Positions 1-14,300 of a stretch of 64,000 nt of DNA are shown one piece after another. Source of the stretch: Conus ventricosus (taxonomy: Eukaryota; Mollusca; Gastropoda; Neogastropoda; Conidae). The stretch lies in NCBI GenBank assembly GCA_018398815.1, contig CM031615.1, positions 60,050,621 through 60,114,620 of the forward strand, written 5' to 3'. Numbering within the stretch: position 1 is the first letter of the stretch; the number at the start of each line of letters is the position of its first letter. The notes under the pieces are model-generated. The model was not told the origin of the DNA. It saw only the letters and a list, made by a program, of their open reading frames with translations, and searched no databases. Position numbers and translations under genes: made by a program.

Positions 1-538
1 TTTCTATACATAAGTCAAATTATGAGATACCTAGCAAATTTCGGTTTTAGTTTGCCAACATGTCATGAGCAAAGTGAAATGTGACTGCTGTTGAGTTGAC
101 TTGAGATATCGAATATATATGAGCGCTGCTCTTAAATTTGGAATGTCAAAATGCTACACTTTGTACCTTTTTTTTTAAAGGTCTTGGCAGCTTTGGGTAT
201 TTTTCCTAGGCTGCTTCAAAGGAAAATCAATTCAGAATGAGTTTGTGTCTTATTCTGTACTTGTGTTATCTTTGGTTTTAAGTATGTGATCGATTTCCTG
301 TGTCTGTTCTTGATCTTCTGTGATGGAAACAAATATATAGCATTATCCACAACAATAGTTTACCGTGTTGTTCACGGCTCCAGCAGAATTTGTGTGTGTG
401 TATGCATGTGGTGTGGGTTGTATGTTCGAATGGTGAAGTGGATTAGCACTGCACTGACAGTTGTTATGTGTGTCTGAATATTGTTATATCAGTATGGATA
501 GCTTAGTCCCGATAGTCAGTTTTTCTTTTCCCTTGCAG
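1..538. other. intron upstream of the first visible USP19 exon
   Basis: AT-rich intronic sequence ending in a pyrimidine tract and CAG at 536-538. I see no exon here. The short open frame at 286-477 has no recognisable content. Confidence 0.6.
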
Positions 539-585
539 AACCAGTGTTAAATCTGCACCACATCAAACATGACTTCTTTGAAAGG
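539..585 (+). CDS. USP19: USP19 exon 1 in window: start of second CS domain
   Basis: Acceptor ccttgcag before 539 and donor GTAAGC at 586. The first two bases complete a codon; the rest reads [15 protein letters not shown], matching the segment that opens the second CS domain of USP19 (human HVKNDFVEK-like). It ends in phase 0, which fits the next exon. Confidence 0.85.
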
Positions 586-1265
586 GTAAGCACAGTCAGA
601 AACTTTTACGTTAAAGTCACATTTACTCACTGATAATGTTGAGCTGTTTACGCACTAATGGGCTTGAATAGGTTATGTGCAGTCAGAATTGTTTAACAAT
701 GGTAAGAAATAATGAATAGATAAAAAGAAAGTTTGAGTTGTGTGTATGGTGTGTGTGTGTTTGTTATAACATTGAAATACTTGAGATATATATATATATC
801 TATATGTATATATAAATACATTGATTATTTGTAGCCTTCAATTTTCATTGTGTTAACATGTTAGTTCAGGGGCATTTTGATCTTCATATAACGTCAAAGG
901 TCATGTACTATAAAACTCAATACTGCTTGAATATCAGTCTTGGTTTTTTATTTGCTACATGTGGAGACAGTTGAGAAAAGCCTCCCCAAAGTGTCATATT
1001 TGTTTCTGTGTGCAGGTTAGAAATGGAAAAAAAATTAACATGTAGAATATACCATAACGATATTTAGTTCATATAATTTTGTAAAGGTCTTTATATTCAA
1101 TGTCAAAATAACATTGTCATTGGTTGTCTAAAGCTTATCTGTGTGGTTGCTAGTAGCAAAGAGAAAAATTCAGATTCTGTACTTTTTTCACATTTAACTT
1201 TTTTAAGGCTGCCGATGATAAAGATAGTACACATACACCCGGATCACACACACACACACACATTT

Positions 1266-1327
<62 letters not shown>

Positions 1328-4153
1328 TGAGTTCAGTAAAACTCCAGCACATAGTGGAATATTTAGCCATGTCCATGTGAAGTAACGTAAAACCATGACT
1401 GTGACAGGATGATACTCTGACCATTCACATCTATGTCAAGAACGTCTCCAAAGATGTTGTCAAGATCCATTTTGACAAACAGTCTTTCACTGTCAAGTTT
1501 CAGACTGGGTAAGGAATGGTTGAAAATGCTGTATATATTGGTTACTACTTAGAACTGGTAAGGCTGGGGTATATAAATACTTTTAAAGAACAATAAGGTT
1601 TGATGATTTTTTTTAAATTTTTTTTTTTTCATTGTGTTCAGATAAACCGACAGAAATGTGTAGTATTGTTTTGTTGTGTTTTATTTCTTTTTTTTTTCAG
1701 TTTGAATCACATGGATCGGGAAAAAAAAAAGAATTAACTACATTTTTTTTTTCTGTAACACTAGCTAAAATGATTTTTTTACTTTGAACGTGGACCTTTT
1801 CTACCAAAAAAAAAAAGAAACAGGAATCGAGTCCTAATCAGGTGATATCTTTATGAACGCAAAGTTTATTGGGGTTTTTTTTTCTTTCTTTTTTTTTAAT
1901 ATTTTGCCCAGTATAAATGATCCATTTTTCTCATGCAAGTCTACTTGAGCTCTTATGCACATACACATGGGCACACAAGTGTGCTAGCACAGACATGCAA
2001 GATACTCATATACACAAGTGTACTAGCAAGCACATGGAAGCACATGCAAGATAAACATACACACAAGGTATACATACACACAAGTGTGCTAGCACACACA
2101 TGCAAGATACACATACACACAAGTGTACTAGCAACCACGTGCAAGATGTTAGGTTTGCAGTAGGGGAAATTAGATGCTATAAGCCAAACTGATGTATTAC
2201 ATTTGAAATGGTTCTGAATACAGTTGTGTTTTGTGGAAGGTGATTGTAATGACATGACCTGTTGTGGAAGGTGATTGTAATGACATGATCTGTTGTGGAA
2301 GGTGATTGTAATGACATTATCTGTTGTGGAAGGTGATTGTAATGACATTATCTGTTGTGGAAGGTGATTGTAATGACATGACCTGTTTGACTGACGCTGC
2401 TTTGCTGGCGCTGCAGGGACGCCAAGTTTTTGCAGCTTCATGAGGGGGCGTCAGAGGAGACAGTGTTCTGCTGGACGGTCAATACAAAGTGAGTGCAGTT
2501 TCAGATGCCACCATGTCATTTAGCACTCGTGGTGTGTGTGAGCTGGTTTTTCTGTTGGATGTTGGTGACTGTTTCATGTTTCAGCAAATTGTTCCCCAGC
2601 CGATGACACAGGTCCCTTAAAGGGCTGTCATGGTGTAGAAAAGAAAGTCTAGTCATGAGAAAAAAATGAAGATAAATAGACAGACAGATAGATGAAAGAA
2701 AGTCACATCATGAAAAACCACACACACACCACAACATACCACATCACCACACCACACCACACCACACACAACCACACCACACCACACCACACCACACCAC
2801 ACCACACCACAGCACCGCAGCACAGCACAGCACAGCACAGCACAGCACAGCACCACACCACACCACACTACACCACACCACACCAGCTGAATTACTGACA
2901 TCCTGAAGGCAGACAAAAATACCATTAGAAATTTGAAAGAGCAGCCTATGAGGGTGGTGTACTCTTTGTTTGTTGTTTGTTTCAATCCCATTGTTGCCAT
3001 ATTACTCTGACCCTGAGAACAGCTATGCGGCAATATGTGAAATAGCCCATTCAGTCTGTAAATTGAAAAAAAAACTTTTTGTTCAGATTTTTGTCTGAAG
3101 GTGTAACAAAGCTGAACTGCTTTGCCTAAGGGTGGTGTTGGGTACTCAGTATGAGGTCATAGGATGTTTGTAGAGAATGCTGTGATGTGCATATCATGAT
3201 GAAGAGGTGTGATCATACGATGATTTAGTTAGTTCGTTCGACTGGTGACTGCTAGTGTAGAAATTCCTGTCTCATTCTCATTTTTGTTTTCTCCTGTTCT
3301 CGTGAGTGCCAATCAACAGGACAGCCACTGCACGTCTCCGAAATGTCAGCTTCCCTTTACTTCTTCTTCGCGTACGCAGGCCGATACTCCTGCAGACACT
3401 CCCTGTATAGACAGGCATGAATTAATCCCATCTACCCAACAAAGGGAGTGGAGTTTTGTGTGTATGACCGTCTTTTTTTATCCTGCCATTAAGGCAGCCA
3501 TACTCCAACTTCGGGGAAAGCTTCCCTTTAAACTAATCCGGTTGTCCTGTTTTGGGAAAATCGGTTCGATTACAGCCAGGTATACCATGCTTGCTGCTGT
3601 GATCTTTTATCATGATACTATATTCTGTATATACATATTATTGTTGGTGTTCCATTGCTATGGATTAGTTGAATATGAAACAAACAATCTAGAAAAGTTG
3701 TTTGAAAAAAAAGACAATTCAGAGACAACAGGTTGGCTGGACAATCACTGTACATGCAGTCAAATGTAAGAGCATTATTTATGTTTATCTCAGGATTTGT
3801 CATGCAGTAGCAATGCCAGAGGTTTGAATATCAGTTACTGCAGTAAACTGATGAAAAGGGTATTCACACGGTCTTTGATTTTAAAAAGATTTTTTTTGTT
3901 GTATTGTTGAAAGGAAGTTTTAGGGTATGGGAAAAAATTTTAAAGTCGTAAGTTTGTTTCAAACCCCTGAAACCTTTCTAAGGGAATTCCGGTTCTGGTG
4001 TAACACATTCTGCATGCTGCTTTTGTAGATGGTAACTTTTTTTCAAGTTCACCTGCCAAGACAAGTGTGTTATTCTTTCCCAGCATGAGCAATGCCAGAA
4101 ACAATCGGGATGCCCCCCCCCCCCAAAAAAAAAAAAAAAATTGGAGTCGCGCA

Positions 4154-4215
<62 letters not shown>

Positions 4216-7200
4216 CCTGAACTGTGTAAACAGTGGTGGCGGACTCCTGTTATCTCTGTGTCCTTGGATATCCAGGAGCCACATCCTCCCAGCAGGCTGC
4301 AAGTGGAAAACCACCAACAACTACATTGAGCTGAGGCTGAAGAAAACCACCGCCGACCGCTGGTCCAATCTGGAGGCTCCACTGAAGAAAGGTCGGGGTC
4401 AGTGCTCGTTTGGGATTGCTTGGTTGTGCGTGTGTTGGAAGAGCCCCATGTCGGTGGTTCAGTTTGTGTATGGGGCTGGAATTGTTCTTGTTCCTCTCCA
4501 GCTAGTGGTGGTCTGTTGGTGGGAGTTTGGGAAAAGATTCTGAGTGGGGCATGCCAACATCTGAGAACATTGAGCAGCGCTTGCTGTGGTTGAAAACCAT
4601 CCCCTCTCCAACCCCCACCCCCAGCCCCCTTTCCTGGACACCACAGCCCTTTCGGGCTCACATGTGTAACAAAGTGAGTGTGTAAATACCCTGTCTGTCT
4701 GTTCATGGAGATATATATGTGTGTGTGTGTCTACATGTGTATGTGTGCATGCTTGTGTGTGTGTGTGTCCATGTGTCTATAGTAAACTTCACCATTGGCT
4801 TTTTTTCAGTAATTACAGTTGCTATCAGAACACACTTGGCAGAATGATAAACGGTGACAAGACCTTTACAGTTTGTATGTTCATGACAATGTAACTGAAT
4901 AGCAATGGCCATAAATAAGCAGCGAACATTGTCAGCAAGATTTTCAGTGTGATGAAATGTAAATAAGAAAATATCATCCATTACAGTTAATGTGTTATAG
5001 ATGGAAAAGATATTAGTAATGTTTGATACAAAGTTTAAAAGCAAATTTAGCTTGCATGTTATGAAGATGAGATAATGTACTGCAGTTTCTTACTTATCGT
5101 GGAGGAGATATTAATAGTTGTCTGACTGACTATCGAAGAAAATTTGGGTTTGTGTAGGTATGTTCTTTCCACCTATGGCAATGTGAAAGACCTTATCATT
5201 TTTTGCAAATCAATCCTATGCCATATATAACAGTAAAAAAAGCTTATCATTTGTTGTGAATCAGTCAAGAGAAGCCGCATGAAGGCAGCAAATTAAACAA
5301 CCTCACTTTGTTTTGGTGTTAACAGTTTGCAAACTATATTGAATACCTGAAAAAAAAATCTTTTTGACTGGATCAAACAAAATTTGATAGCACAGTAAAC
5401 AAAGGGAAAATCTTGAACAGAAGTGTCAGCAGATGACTTGCACGTCATCCCACCATTATATCAGTAGAAGGTGAGAAACATTAGGAAAGGGTCTGGGATA
5501 AGTGTAAAAGTGAAGGTGCTGAAAGGCAACCTTGCTTTGAACTGTGACTCATGCATAGTTTACCTCAGCCGACCTTTTCTCAACTCGCCACAGCCCTAAC
5601 CCTCCCACACCTGGCTTCCACTCCCAGTCCCTTGCCCTACCGCCTTCTCTCTCATTGCACATGTGAAATGTCCTTAGTATACTAGTTGCCTAAGTGGAAA
5701 GAACGCATTTGGATTCGGATAAAGACAGAGAGTGTGAGTTATCTCCCTGAACCAGAGCTTGGACAACATCTCACAAGAAAGAAGGTAAAAAAGATCAGAT
5801 GACTATTTCATTAAGAGTTTTTCGTGCATTTAAGGGATGGGGGAGGGAAACTGCAGACCGAGTTCACATCAGTCATTCAAGGGAATGAAATATCCTGATT
5901 GCAGAGCCGTTTCCGCTTCCAAATCCACATCTTGGATGCCTGCCAAGCCCAACATGCCGACTGCAAGCACGTCCAAAGCTGGCAGCAGTTCCGTGGTGTT
6001 TGACGAGATGTCTCAGCTGGATGACAATCGGCGTGGCTTGGACCCTTTGTCCATGCCTGCTGCTGCTGCTTCCCCGCTCCACTCCGCCAGTGCTAAGGGT
6101 CAGGTGAGCTACAGGGGAAAGTTTGTTGCATGGTGAGGCGACTGCAGGCGGAAATCCAAACAAGTCTTTAAAAGGGGTTAGAAGACCTCCGCCGAACATG
6201 GACAAACGAATCACAAGACAAAGCATGACGCGTTTCGACCTCTTAGGTCTTCTTCAGGAAAGATAAACAACACTCGGGGAAACTGAAGAACGAGCGATCA
6301 TTTAGCTTTGTCAAATACAGGGAAGCATTGAAAGACTGGAGAGGTGGTGGGATTTTTTGTTGTTGTTGTCAAATGACTGTTTATTGTGAGTTTGGATTTA
6401 TTTTCTGAAACAGAGATGCCGCCTGCTTACGATTGCTAGAGAAACACCCCACTCCCTCCCCCACAAAAAAAAAAGAAAAAAAAATATGACTGGTGCTTCT
6501 GCACTTGATCTATCTTGCAGAGTGAGGAGTACCCCTTGAGGGTGCGTGTGGTATTAACCTTCTGCATTGCACTTACCTGCGCTTACTTACGCCGAAAACC
6601 TATGGCAAGAGAAGTAACTCCTTAATTTGAACATGGTTACCCAATTTGAAAATTGATTTAAAAGAGAGGAAAGGAAATAATGAAATGAAAATAATTTTAA
6701 GAATTCCTACGAATGTATATGTTGCTGTATGATGAGTTTGAAGAATGTCACATGAGCCATTTATTGGCTGAAAAAAAAGCTTCTTCTTCAGAACTTTCTT
6801 ATGAATTGTTGTTCATCATATCTATAATGTCATCCCAATCAAAATCTAGCTCACTCTCAGCTTCTTTACCCTGCACTTTCACTAAGTCTTGCGCCGTAAA
6901 TCCTAAAAATCAGCTCATCTTCTTCACTAAATCCCATGATAGAATCCAGAAATCAAGGTTAGCCATGGTGAAAAACAGCACTCTACCACAAAACTTTAAA
7001 AAATCATAACTCAAGAACTACGGCATGTATCGAGTCACGGTTTGTTGCAAACGGAAGTGGATTGTAAAAGGAAAAAGGAAAAATAAACAAATTGGATGTG
7101 GAGTCCTTGTCAGCTGGCTGGCTGAATGAACATTGCAAAGGAAGAAAGATCAGGGAAAGGCATATAACCGACATCAGCCACCATTGTAAAGCCAAGAGCT

Positions 7201-9304
7201 GTGGCAGCATTTTGGTCCCTATGAAGCCATTGGGTCCAACTAGCACAAAAATTGTTTGATTCCTTGCTGTAAATTCAGTATTTCTTTCATTCCCTTTGGT
7301 TCTTATATACGTATGCGCTCCTGCTTTTCCCTGTGCAAGATTTCCCATGTCAGTGTGGGATGGACAGTCTGCATGGGGTGTCCTGTGTGTGAGATTTCCC
7401 ATGTCAGTGTGCGATGGGCTGCCTGGCTGGGGTGTCCTGTGTGTGTGAGATTTCCCATGTCAGTGTGGGATGGACTGCCAGGGTGGTGTGTCCTGTGTGT
7501 GTGAGATTTCCCATGTCGGTGTGCGATGGACTGCCTGGGTGGGGTGTCCTGTGTGTGTGAGATTTCCCATGTCGGTGTGTGATGGACTGCGTGTGTGGGG
7601 TGTCCTGGGTGTGTGAGATTTCCCATGTCAGTGTGGGATGGATTACCTGTGTGGGGTGTTATGTGCGTGTGAGATTTCCCATGTCAGTGTGCGATGGACT
7701 TGAGGTCAGAGCCTGTGTGGGGTGTCCTGTGCAGAAGCCCACGGCCAAGGTGCACCCACTGAACACCCAGGTGACGGCCCAGGAGCGGCGGACCCCCCAG
7801 GGCTACACGGGGCTGACCAACATGGGCAACACCTGCTACATGAACGGCGTCATCCAGGTCCTGGCCAACACCTCAGAGCTTCGCGACTTCTTTATGGGTA
7901 TGGCAGTGATCATGGGGTTCTACCTTGGTGCGTGTGTATGAGTATGCATGTGCAAGCACATGCACGTGTGTGTGTATTCATGCACAAGCACATGTGTGCA
8001 TTTGTGTGTGTGTGTGTGTATGCATGTGCCAGCATTCGTGTGTGTGTGTGATTGCGCAAGCTCATGCGTCCTCGTGTGTGTGTGTGCTTGTGTATATATG
8101 TGTGTATGCATGCACAGCACACACTCATGTGCATGCGTGTGTATTTGAGAGAGAGAGGGAGTGTGTGTGTGTGCACGTGTGTGTGTGTATGTTAGTTACT
8201 GCAGGAACATAGAGAGAATAAGAGAGAGACAAAGAAATTGCTTGCTTTGATGATTATTTTGCAGTACGATTTGATTATTTTACTTGGTTAATTCTCTGAT
8301 TTGTTTGTTTGTTAATTGACTCTTGCGTAAAATTCTGTTGGTATTGTTTCACTTGTTCTGTTCTGATTTTTGTTTGTTTGTTGACTCTTGCAAAAAAATA
8401 TGTTGCCAGTATATCTTCATTTTGTTAAATTTCATGCAATCTAAGGTTAATTTGATACTTCACTGGGTTTAGTGAGTCAGTCTGTTTGTGTACTGTTATG
8501 TTTGTTGGAATTTGTCCTGCAAATGGGAATGCGGAAGTTTATGAATAGTTCTTGTGATATACAATGAAAACATATGTGTTTGTTGATGTTGTCAACAATA
8601 GGGATCTCCCCAGATGTGTAAATCCATCAGATGTAAAAGGAAGATGTCCTCAATGTGACGTTTACTGGAAAGAAGTTCTGCAGAGACTGTTGCTGATTAG
8701 TATTATGATAGGACTTTTTGTATATGTCGGAACATAGTTATTTACTTCTGATCAGACACAAGACTGAGTGCCAAAGCATTTCGGTTTCCATGAGTTCTCT
8801 GATTTTGACCAAACAAAGAGACAGTTTATAACAAGAGTAAGTGGGAGGAGAGAACGGTAAAACAAGTCAAGTGAACTGTAATCACGTGACACAGTATTAG
8901 TGGGGGGGAAAAAGCGCTAAATACAAGAACAACAAACTAGGAATAATTTATGTTGCACAGATTTGAAACACACACACATGCATACACACACATGTACACA
9001 GTGACACATGCATGAAGAGTGACTGGCTGGTTGACTTCTTATACAAATGAAGACTGTTCATTGCAATACTGCCGTTGAATGCTATGGTCTGACATGGTAA
9101 GTATATGACGCCAAACAGGGAGTATAATACAAACTCCCCATTTTGATGTGTTTAACCATTTCAGTTAATGCACAGTTAATGATTTACACTAACTAAACTG
9201 ACAGGTGGTTTAATCATACTTATTGACGTATGGCTATATAACCAAGGTGCATGCACCCTTATTGAAATGTAATAAAACTCTTTCTCTCTGTCTCTCTCTC
9301 TCTG

Positions 9305-9366
<62 letters not shown>

Positions 9367-11103
9367 GTGTATGTGAGTGCACATATGCATTACTATGCAA
9401 GAGTGAAAAACGCTATCATAGATTACTTCTTATGTGCGCCTGCAAGTCTGTGAATTTACGCCAGAGACTGCTTCTGCATTTATGGCTGCCATTGTTATTG
9501 AAAACAAAGCAAGACAGATCAAATGTTTCATTTAGCAAGGAAAGCTGCTTTTCCCAACTAGCGTTGTTTTCGTGTGAAAATCAGCCATAGACTTTGTAGA
9601 AAAAGCTTTGTGCGCAGTCTGACAATAATTACAGCGATAAACTCTGTCTCGGTGCTCATTTCAGCATATACATTGTGTGAAAAGAAAAAAAAAAGAAAAT
9701 GGTCAGGTTTGCATCTTGAATTTTAAAAAAACCAGGGCATCCTGTCGACAGGTAGGTAAAATCTCAAAAGATATTCTACTTCAAGTCATGTCCTCCAGAA
9801 GGGAGGCGCAGTGTGATTACTCCAAACTAAGCAATGGCTGTGTGTTCAGGCTTCTTAGCCAAGGTTATCACTTGCTGAGAGAACATACACCAACACACAC
9901 AAAACACCGGAGACAGAGCTTGCTGTAGTGTGTGAAGAACATTTAACTGCTGTTGCCCGAGTCAAAAAGCCATGTTCGTTTTCTCAATTTTCTTTTCCTT
10001 TGAATGATGCTGACCTCATATAAGTCCATTTTCTCAGTGTTCTGTTTCTTTGAGTGACGTTGACGTCATTGAAGTGACTGTGTGTGTTAGGGGGCCAGTA
10101 CAAAGAGGACCTCCATGGCCAGAGTGGGGGAGAGCTGGCCAGGTGTTTTGCAGCGCTGCTGAAGACTCTGTGGAAGGGGGACCACGAATACATCATGCCC
10201 ACAAAGCTCAAGGTGATCACTGTGAAAAAACATAACGTGACATCAGGAAAGTGGGTGGTGGGAAGCTTTGCGCTGTAGCAGTCGGTGTTGCCATTACAGA
10301 CTGTGAAAACTTTACATGGAAGGACGGATTTCTTCAGTGTTCTTCCTGGAGTGTTTTCCTCAGACCTCATATTTCGAGAATCGCTTTGATCTTCCGTCGG
10401 CCATCTGGGGTTCAGTTAAGAATTTATGGAGATCAGATTGCTTTTAAACAATGTTCTCTGCATATGTTTACACATTCCATATCCAGGCATATAAAAATGT
10501 GAGTGTACAGAAACAGGAGAGAGTGAGTTTGAACATGTATTTTTCCATTTTAGAAATCGCATCAGAGAATTTACTCTTTGTCATCTTTGTATCTTCAAAT
10601 CCAGCCTGCCTTCATCAGTTATTTTCTTTTTTCTTCTTCTGTGGCAGTAAAAACTGTCTGACCTTTTAGTATTGATTGTGAAGCAGCATAGTGAGGTGAC
10701 CTGCTCATTTTCACAGACTGAGAGGGTGACTTTTCCATAGTGCTTGAGGTGTTGTCCATAAATTCAATTACCACATTGACAGTGCCATTTTTAGCTTTTC
10801 ATCTGGCTTCCTGTATGCAGGAGTGAGTATGGAGGTAAACTGGCTCCAATGAGGCACTTTGACTTTCCTCCTGGTGTGGGCTAAAGTGATGGGGATTGTG
10901 GTTTTTTGATATCACAGTATTAACATTAAAAGAGGTGTGTTACCATGATGCACGGGAAAACATTCTATATGATTTGGGCTTTTTTTTTTTTTCCGCATCT
11001 GATATGCACCATTATGAGCTGTGGAAAACAGCAGTTGTTGTTTGTTCAGAAGATAAAGGCACCGGGGTTATGCCTTTTGAATTTGCATTTGACATCACTA
11101 TAA

Positions 11104-11177
<74 letters not shown>

Positions 11178-11286
11178 TCTCACTGCCATTCACTCACTCA
11201 TTCATGGAAAACAGCAGTTGTTGTTTGTTCAGAAGATAGAGGCACCGGAGTTATGCCTTGTGAATTTGCATTTGACATCACTATAA

Positions 11287-11338
<52 letters not shown>

Positions 11339-14300
11339 TTCTCACTGTCATTCACTCACTCATTCATGCACACACGCACACGCACTCACACACGCACACC
11401 AGTATAGCCCACAGACACTGAAAGATGGACCGGTTTTCTCCAGTGCATCACTACGATAACTGCAGAACCCTTTTGACGCCAACACTGATGCACACCAACA
11501 CTGATGAACACCAACACTGATGCACACCAACACTGTTGACGCCAACACTGATGCACACCAACACTGTTGACACCAACACTGATGCACGCCAACACTGATG
11601 CACGCCAACACTGTTGACGCCAACACTGATGCACCCCAACACTGATGCACACCAACACTTGATGCACGCCAACACTGTTGACGCCAACACTGATGCACGC
11701 CAACACTGATGCACTTAACACTGTTGACGCCAACACTGATGCACGCCAACACTGATGCACGCCAACACTGATGCACGCCAACACTGATGCACACCAACAC
11801 TGATGCACGCCAACACTGATGCACGCCAACACTGTTGACGCCAACACTGATGCACACCAACACTTGATGCACGCCAACACTGATGCACGCCAACACTGAT
11901 GCACTTAACACTGTTGACGCCAACACTGATGCACGCCAACACTGATGCACACCAACACTTGATGCACGCCAACACTGATGCACGCCAGCACTGATGCACT
12001 TAACACTGTTGACGCCAACACTGATGCACACCAACACTGATGCACACCAACACTGATGCACACCAACACTGATGCACACTAACACTTGATGCACGCCAAC
12101 ACTGATGCACGCCAACACTGATGCACGCCAACACTTGATGCACGCCAACACTGATGCACACCAACACTGATGCACACCAACACTTGATGCACGCCAACAC
12201 TGTTGACGCCAACACTGATGCATGCCAGCACTGATGCACTTAACACTGTTGACGCCAACACTGATGCACACCAACACTGATGCACACCAACACTGATGCA
12301 CACCAACACTGTTGACGCCAACACTGATGCACACCAACACTGATGACGCCAACACTAATGCACACCAACACTGATGCACACCAACACTGATGCACACCAA
12401 CACTGATGCACACCAACACTGATACACACCAACACTGTTGACGCCAACACTGATGCACACCAACACTGATGCACACCAACACTGTTGACGCCAACACTGA
12501 TGCACACCAACACTGATGACGCCAACACTGATGCACACCAATACTGTTGACGCCAACACTGATGCACACCAACACTGATGCACACCAACACTGATGCACA
12601 CCAACACTGTTGACGCCAACACTGATGCACACCAACACTGATGCACGCCAACACTGATGCACGCCAACACTGATGCACGCCAACACTGATGCACCCAACA
12701 CTGATGCACACCAACACTGATGCACACCAACACTGATGCACACCAACACTGATGCACACCAACACTGTTGATGCCAACACTGATGCACACCAACACTGAT
12801 GCACACCAACACTGATACACACCAACACTGATACACACCAACACTGATGCACACCAACACTGATGCACACCAACACTGATGACGCCAACACTGATACACA
12901 CCAACACTGATGCACACCAACACTGATGCACACACTGATGCACACCAACACTGATGCACACCAACACTGATGCACACCAACACTGATGCACCCATTGTGT
13001 CTTTGCCCCAGGAGCTGGTCAGCCGAAGGGGGAGTGTTTTCTCTGGGTACTTCCAGCATGACGCCCAGGAATTCCTCTCCTACCTTCTGGTTGGTTTGCA
13101 TGAGGTGAGTCACCGCCAAGGAGGAAGCAAGATGCAAAACGCTGACGTCTGTGGCAGAAATGAACATGCGTTGATGTGGTTGTTTACAGGTTGAAAAATG
13201 TCCTACATAGGTCTGCAATCCGGTATGTGTACTCTGAAACTGAAAGGAATGAAATTGTCTTTCTTGGGTTTGCCAAATTTTGGTCATAATATTTTTTGGT
13301 CAGAAACCTTTACTTATACATAATAAAGAAATAAGTTTGTCTTGTAAAAGGCCCTGAAGTTCTGTTTGCATGAAACTTGAGCTAGCTATCCTGAGGAATA
13401 AAGTTGCAAAGGTGCAAAGTACAGAGCACAGTGGTAAAAAAGGAAATGAAAGATAAAACATGCTGGAGTGCAGCTCACATTGTCTTCTGGGGCAAACTGT
13501 GTCGAAAAAAATTCAGTGATAGACTCATATGAATCAAGTCAAAAACCTGTGAAATTCTACACCCTTGCTTTGATTTAGCCTGAAGCTGGGTTTTGGAAGG
13601 ATTGTGATATATTTTGATCTGAGATGCCACCCTAGGCAAAACATTTCTGCAGTGTCTGAAACTGAATTAATCCCTGCAATTCATCGGTCGCAAAAAAACA
13701 AAAAAATCAGAAAGAGAGAAATTTTTGTAACTCGGGTCCTGTGTTGAGTGGTGTCTCTCCTTGTCGGATACAACTTGCCTGAGCTGCTGGTTTCAGTCAC
13801 GTAGTTAGACGAATTATTGCCAACCTCTGCTGTAACAGGGTTTAAGTTTTCATGATGTGCTGGTCTGGAGTGATAGAAGTTCTGTTTAATAGAGGTCTGT
13901 CGTCGTTCTGCTAGAGATCTATCCAGTGATGCTGTGTAACAGCTGTAACAGGACTGTCACAATGATGTGAAATAATATGCACTGTGATTTGGGCCCCTTT
14001 AGTCAACATTAGGAAAAAGTAAGAAAATGCATACCCTGTAGTCATTTTATCTAGTCATCGATGGTTTGTGTGCTTATACACATGTATCACTTTTGGAGCC
14101 TTTTTTTAATGCAGTGACATCATCATCCTGATACTTTTGTGCAGAGAGCATGCGTGTGTTTTGTGAAAGATTTCAATTCGCTGGGCTGTGTCTGTGATGA
14201 AGTTTGAAAAGCCAGTCTGTGTGTGCAAGCACCGTTTTCTCCTTGTGCTGTAGGCTCTTTCTTCTCACTCTGGTTATGTTATTAAATTTTGTACTCTAAT

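Noticed and set aside
1933..2441. Frames on both strands over 1933-2441
   Set aside because: Translated minisatellites; only 2417-2441 is coding, as part of exon 3 in the + frame.
6553..8460. piggyBac-type element from TTAACCTTCTGC (6553) to a TTAA near 8447
   Set aside because: The ends match poorly and the interval would contain the USP19 Cys-box exon.
11360..12991. Open frames of up to 543 codons on the minus strand
   Set aside because: They are the translation of a 15/16-bp minisatellite (cysteine- and valine-rich repeat), with no start context or conserved domain, inside a USP19 intron.
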